From Kaistella treverensis (GTDB taxonomy: Bacteria; Bacteroidota; Bacteroidia; Flavobacteriales; Weeksellaceae), in the NCBI RefSeq assembly GCF_900114045.1, contig NZ_FORQ01000002.1, forward strand, positions 310,001 through 374,000: a DNA stretch of 64,000 nucleotides. The letters run 5' to 3'. The translations under genes were made by a program, and so were the position numbers. Under the pieces are notes generated by a model, which did no database searches, was not told the origin of the DNA, and saw only the letters and a program-made list of their open reading frames with translations. Every line of letters starts with the position of its first letter. Position 1 is the stretch's first letter. Positions 61,922-64,000 of the stretch are shown here, piece by piece.

Positions 61922-63913
61922 CTAATTCTGCAGTGTGAGGTAAATTTTTTGATTTTTATTGATGATGGTTCCTTCCAGCGGAAACTGTTCCTTGATTTTT
62001 CCAACACCCTGATAATCCACACGATAACCTTGGTTTTCTAATTGCGGAATAATATTTTTTCCGATCAAGCCGGTAACATTTGGCATGGTGTTGCTTTTTC
62101 CCGCAAGTTTTACCGTTGGTTTAAACATTTTGCTGAGGTCCACTTTTTTGTCCACCAACATTTCCTGCTCAATATTTTGCGGCGTTTTCAGGAAGGTTTT
62201 CCCTGCAATTTCTTTAAACACCGGCGCTGCAACAGTAGAGCCGTAAAAACCTTTTGAAGTATCGGGCTCGCTGACCATGACATAGCACGTATATTTCGGA
62301 TTGTCGGACGGATAAAACCCTGCGAACGACGCTCTGTATTTCATTTTGCCAGGCAGCCAATATTCAAATCTTGCGGTTCCGGTTTTTCCGGCCATTTTTA
62401 AATTGGGAGTGAAAATACTTTTTGCAGTCCCTTTTTCTACCGCTTTAGTAAGGGCGCTTGTCATCATTTCAATGGCATCTTTGGACGCCATTTTATTTAC
62501 CATTACTTTGGGTTTCGCTTCATACAGTGTACGACCGTCTTTTAGAATTTTCTCTATAAAAAGAGGTTCTACCATTTTGCCCTTATTTGCAATTCCGTTA
62601 TAAAAGGTGGTGAGTTGCAGTAAGTTAATATTAGTTGCATAGCCGAAAGAAATTGAAGCCAGTGCTCCGGGGCTCCACGTTTTACTCTTCGGAGTTATAA
62701 TTCTTGGCTTTGTAATACCAGGAAGTTCAATATCCATCTTATCGAACAATTTCCATTTTCTCAAGTGATCTAAAAATACCTCTGGATTACTGCCGTAATA
62801 CTGAGTAATGAGTTTGGCGGTGCCCACGTTGCTGGATTTTGCCAAGACATCTGAAATTTCATAAGTTCCGCCACCGTGACCATCTGATATTCTTTGTTTC
62901 GCATAAGTCCAAACCCCGTTTCCGACATTTACAGTTGTATTTTCATCAATAAAACCATCATCCATCGCCGCCAGTAATGATATGGTTTTAAAAGTCGAGC
63001 CTGGTTCAATATTGTCTTTAATAGCGTAATTATAAGCATCAACATAAATTTCGGGTTCAGTCCGACGCAGATTTACCATTGCTTTTACCTTTCCCGTAGA
63101 GACCTCCATCACGATCACAGAACCGTGCTCAGCATCAAATTTTATTAATTGTTTTTCTAAAGCGGAATGCGCAATGTCCTGAATACGGATATCGATGGTG
63201 GTGTAAACGTCCTGTCCGTCTACAGGTTCTTTAACTTTCCAGTAATCAATAGGTTTCCATTGGCTGGAATTTACGCGCTGTTCAAGCCGGGTCCCGTCCG
63301 TTCCGGTAAGATATTTTGAAAAAGCGCCTTCCAGACCCGATTTTGCTGCGCCGTTGTCCATACCGATGGTTCCGGCACCGATTTGCGTGGTCGCTAGTTC
63401 ACGCTTATATTTTCGGTCAACGATAAATCCGCCACGGTTTTTACCTTTTTTAAATATGGGAAATTTGCGGATGCGGTCATAATCATCGAAATCCAAGCCT
63501 TTTACCAACGCATAGTATTGGTTTTGTGCGGCTTTTTGCTGATCGAAACGATCGCGGAAATAGCTTCTCGGTTTTCCGAACATCTTGGAAAGAGAATCGG
63601 TTAACGCACCGATGTTATTTGAATAAACAGTGTCTTTAATGATTTTAAAATCAAGGTAAACATCGTAACGCATTACCGTAGTTGCTAAAATTGAACCGTC
63701 TGACGCGAACAAATTTCCGCGCGCGGCCTGCAAAGTCGCTTCACGGTAATTATTGTTGATGTAATCGTCCTTGATTTCCTGAACATTAGAATTTTGTAAA
63801 ATCAAAATTCTGGCGAGAAAAACGACAAACAAAACAAAGGCAAACCCTGTAAAAAGGTAGCCCCAACGTAACGTTTTCGAACGTTTTTTTTCATATTCAT
63901 TTTGCACCGCCAT
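61922..63913 (-). CDS. ftsI: penicillin-binding protein, FtsI/PBP3 type with PASTA domain
   Basis: Class B PBP that crosslinks septal peptidoglycan with FtsW. The 663 residues begin with a single membrane anchor (about 17-37) and a pedestal domain. The transpeptidase follows: SxxK in GSTFKTIS (Ser about 306), SSN in AKSSNVGTAKL (about 359) and KTGTARFE (about 509). One PASTA domain (about 600-663, MPNVTGLIGKNIIPQLENQG) closes the protein. Its start overlaps the preceding ftsL-like gene by 17 bases. Confidence 0.94.
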   Translation of the reverse strand: MAVQNEYEKKRSKTLRWGYLFTGFAFVLFVVFLARILILQNSNVQEIKDDYINNNYREATLQAARGNLFASDGSILATTVMRYDVYLDFKIIKDTVYSNNIGALTDSLSKMFGKPRSYFRDRFDQQKAAQNQYYALVKGLDFDDYDRIRKFPIFKKGKNRGGFIVDRKYKRELATTQIGAGTIGMDNGAAKSGLEGAFSKYLTGTDGTRLEQRVNSSQWKPIDYWKVKEPVDGQDVYTTIDIRIQDIAHSALEKQLIKFDAEHGSVIVMEVSTGKVKAMVNLRRTEPEIYVDAYNYAIKDNIEPGSTFKTISLLAAMDDGFIDENTTVNVGNGVWTYAKQRISDGHGGGTYEISDVLAKSSNVGTAKLITQYYGSNPEVFLDHLRKWKLFDKMDIELPGITKPRIITPKSKTWSPGALASISFGYATNINLLQLTTFYNGIANKGKMVEPLFIEKILKDGRTLYEAKPKVMVNKMASKDAIEMMTSALTKAVEKGTAKSIFTPNLKMAGKTGTARFEYWLPGKMKYRASFAGFYPSDNPKYTCYVMVSEPDTSKGFYGSTVAAPVFKEIAGKTFLKTPQNIEQEMLVDKKVDLSKMFKPTVKLAGKSNTMPNVTGLIGKNIIPQLENQGYRVDYQGVGKIKEQFPLEGTIINKNQKIYLTLQN

Positions 63914-64000
63914 CTAAACTGTCTAGTTTTATCAATATTTTATGTGGATGATTTTCTAAGGACAACAGGGAGTCCTGCACCATTTCTTTACCTAATTCGG
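63897..64000 (-). CDS. ftsL: FtsL-like protein, C-terminal end only (cut by window edge)
   Basis: Only the last 34 or so residues are visible, including GKEMVQDSLLSLENHPHKIL and a tail ending DSLDGGAK. The reading frame stops at 63897-63899, inside the first codons of ftsI. The position between the window edge and ftsI is where ftsL lies in dcw clusters. The assignment is mainly from context, since the visible part is too short to identify by itself. Confidence 0.6.
   Translation of the reverse strand, partial: ELGKEMVQDSLLSLENHPHKILIKLDSLDGGAK

Noticed and set aside
1-64000. CRISPR arrays, insertion sequences, prophage genes, tRNA or rRNA genes
   Set aside because: No spaced direct repeats, transposase motifs, phage genes or cloverleaf-like sequence were found by eye; gaps between genes are short and explained by terminators, promoters or the dispersed repeat. 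A tRNAscan or covariance search could not be run.

Overview
The window is a contiguous piece of a bacterial chromosome with low GC content and dense coding. It most resembles the Bacteroidota, class Flavobacteriia, close to the Chryseobacterium group. This assignment is inference from several signs: the TAnnTTTG promoter boxes typical of the phylum, weak or absent Shine-Dalgarno sequences, a MurF-alanine racemase fusion, an FtsZ with a very long C-terminal tail, patatin-BamA and M13 lipoprotein enzymes, and a dispersed intergenic repeat of a type familiar from flavobacterial genomes. No rRNA, tRNA, CRISPR array, prophage or insertion sequence was seen.

Layout. 1-7907 (minus): an operon-like run tdk, murF-alr, a patatin/outer-membrane-barrel protein, ybeY, mnmG and a cut-off methyltransferase; two near-perfect parS sites bracket mnmG. 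7969-14711 (plus): an acidic hypothetical protein, an Mpl-like Mur ligase, rsmI, fabG, then an overlapping egtB-egtD-racemase-like cassette for ergothioneine. 14726-16566 (minus): guaC and surE. 16701-21338 (plus): a Prc protease and a LytS/LytR-type two-component system with a small 2TM protein. 21348-27656 (minus): an EEP phosphatase, two surface-glycan enzymes, an M13 peptidase and mnmA. 27965-29276 (plus): an outer membrane protein and a SodC lipoprotein. 29348-31867 (minus): clpC. 31994-34758 (plus): a small membrane protein, two glycosyltransferases and sufE. 35003-40282 (minus): manC, a SprT-like protein, a TolC family protein, a hypothetical, a SpmA-SpmB fusion and a small membrane protein. 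40474-47205 (plus): prolyl oligopeptidase, a methyltransferase, mutL, rhomboid, EEP and a lipoprotein. 47206-49238 (minus): a GH3 enzyme and a bacilliredoxin. 49478-64000 (minus): the division and cell wall (dcw) cluster ftsL(partial)-ftsI-murE-mraY-murD-ftsW-murG-murC-ftsQ-ftsA-ftsZ-yqeY.

How the genes work together. All cytoplasmic Mur ligases (MurC, D, E, F) plus an Mpl-like ligase, the lipid I/II enzymes MraY and MurG, alanine racemase, the FtsW/FtsI synthase pair and the divisome core FtsL/Q/A/Z are encoded here; MurF lies about 45 kb from the rest because it is fused to Alr. MnmG and MnmA both modify the wobble uridine U34 of tRNA. EgtB/EgtD and the bacilliredoxin suggest low-molecular-weight thiol chemistry. 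The parS pair suggests the window is near the chromosome origin.

Items most worth a second look are the parS pair around mnmG, the egtBD cassette with a racemase-like third gene that has lost one catalytic cysteine, a MutL whose C-terminal endonuclease motifs are gone, and the two-copy intergenic repeat whose central hairpin differs in sequence but not in pairing. All calls were made by reading the sequence, without database searches.
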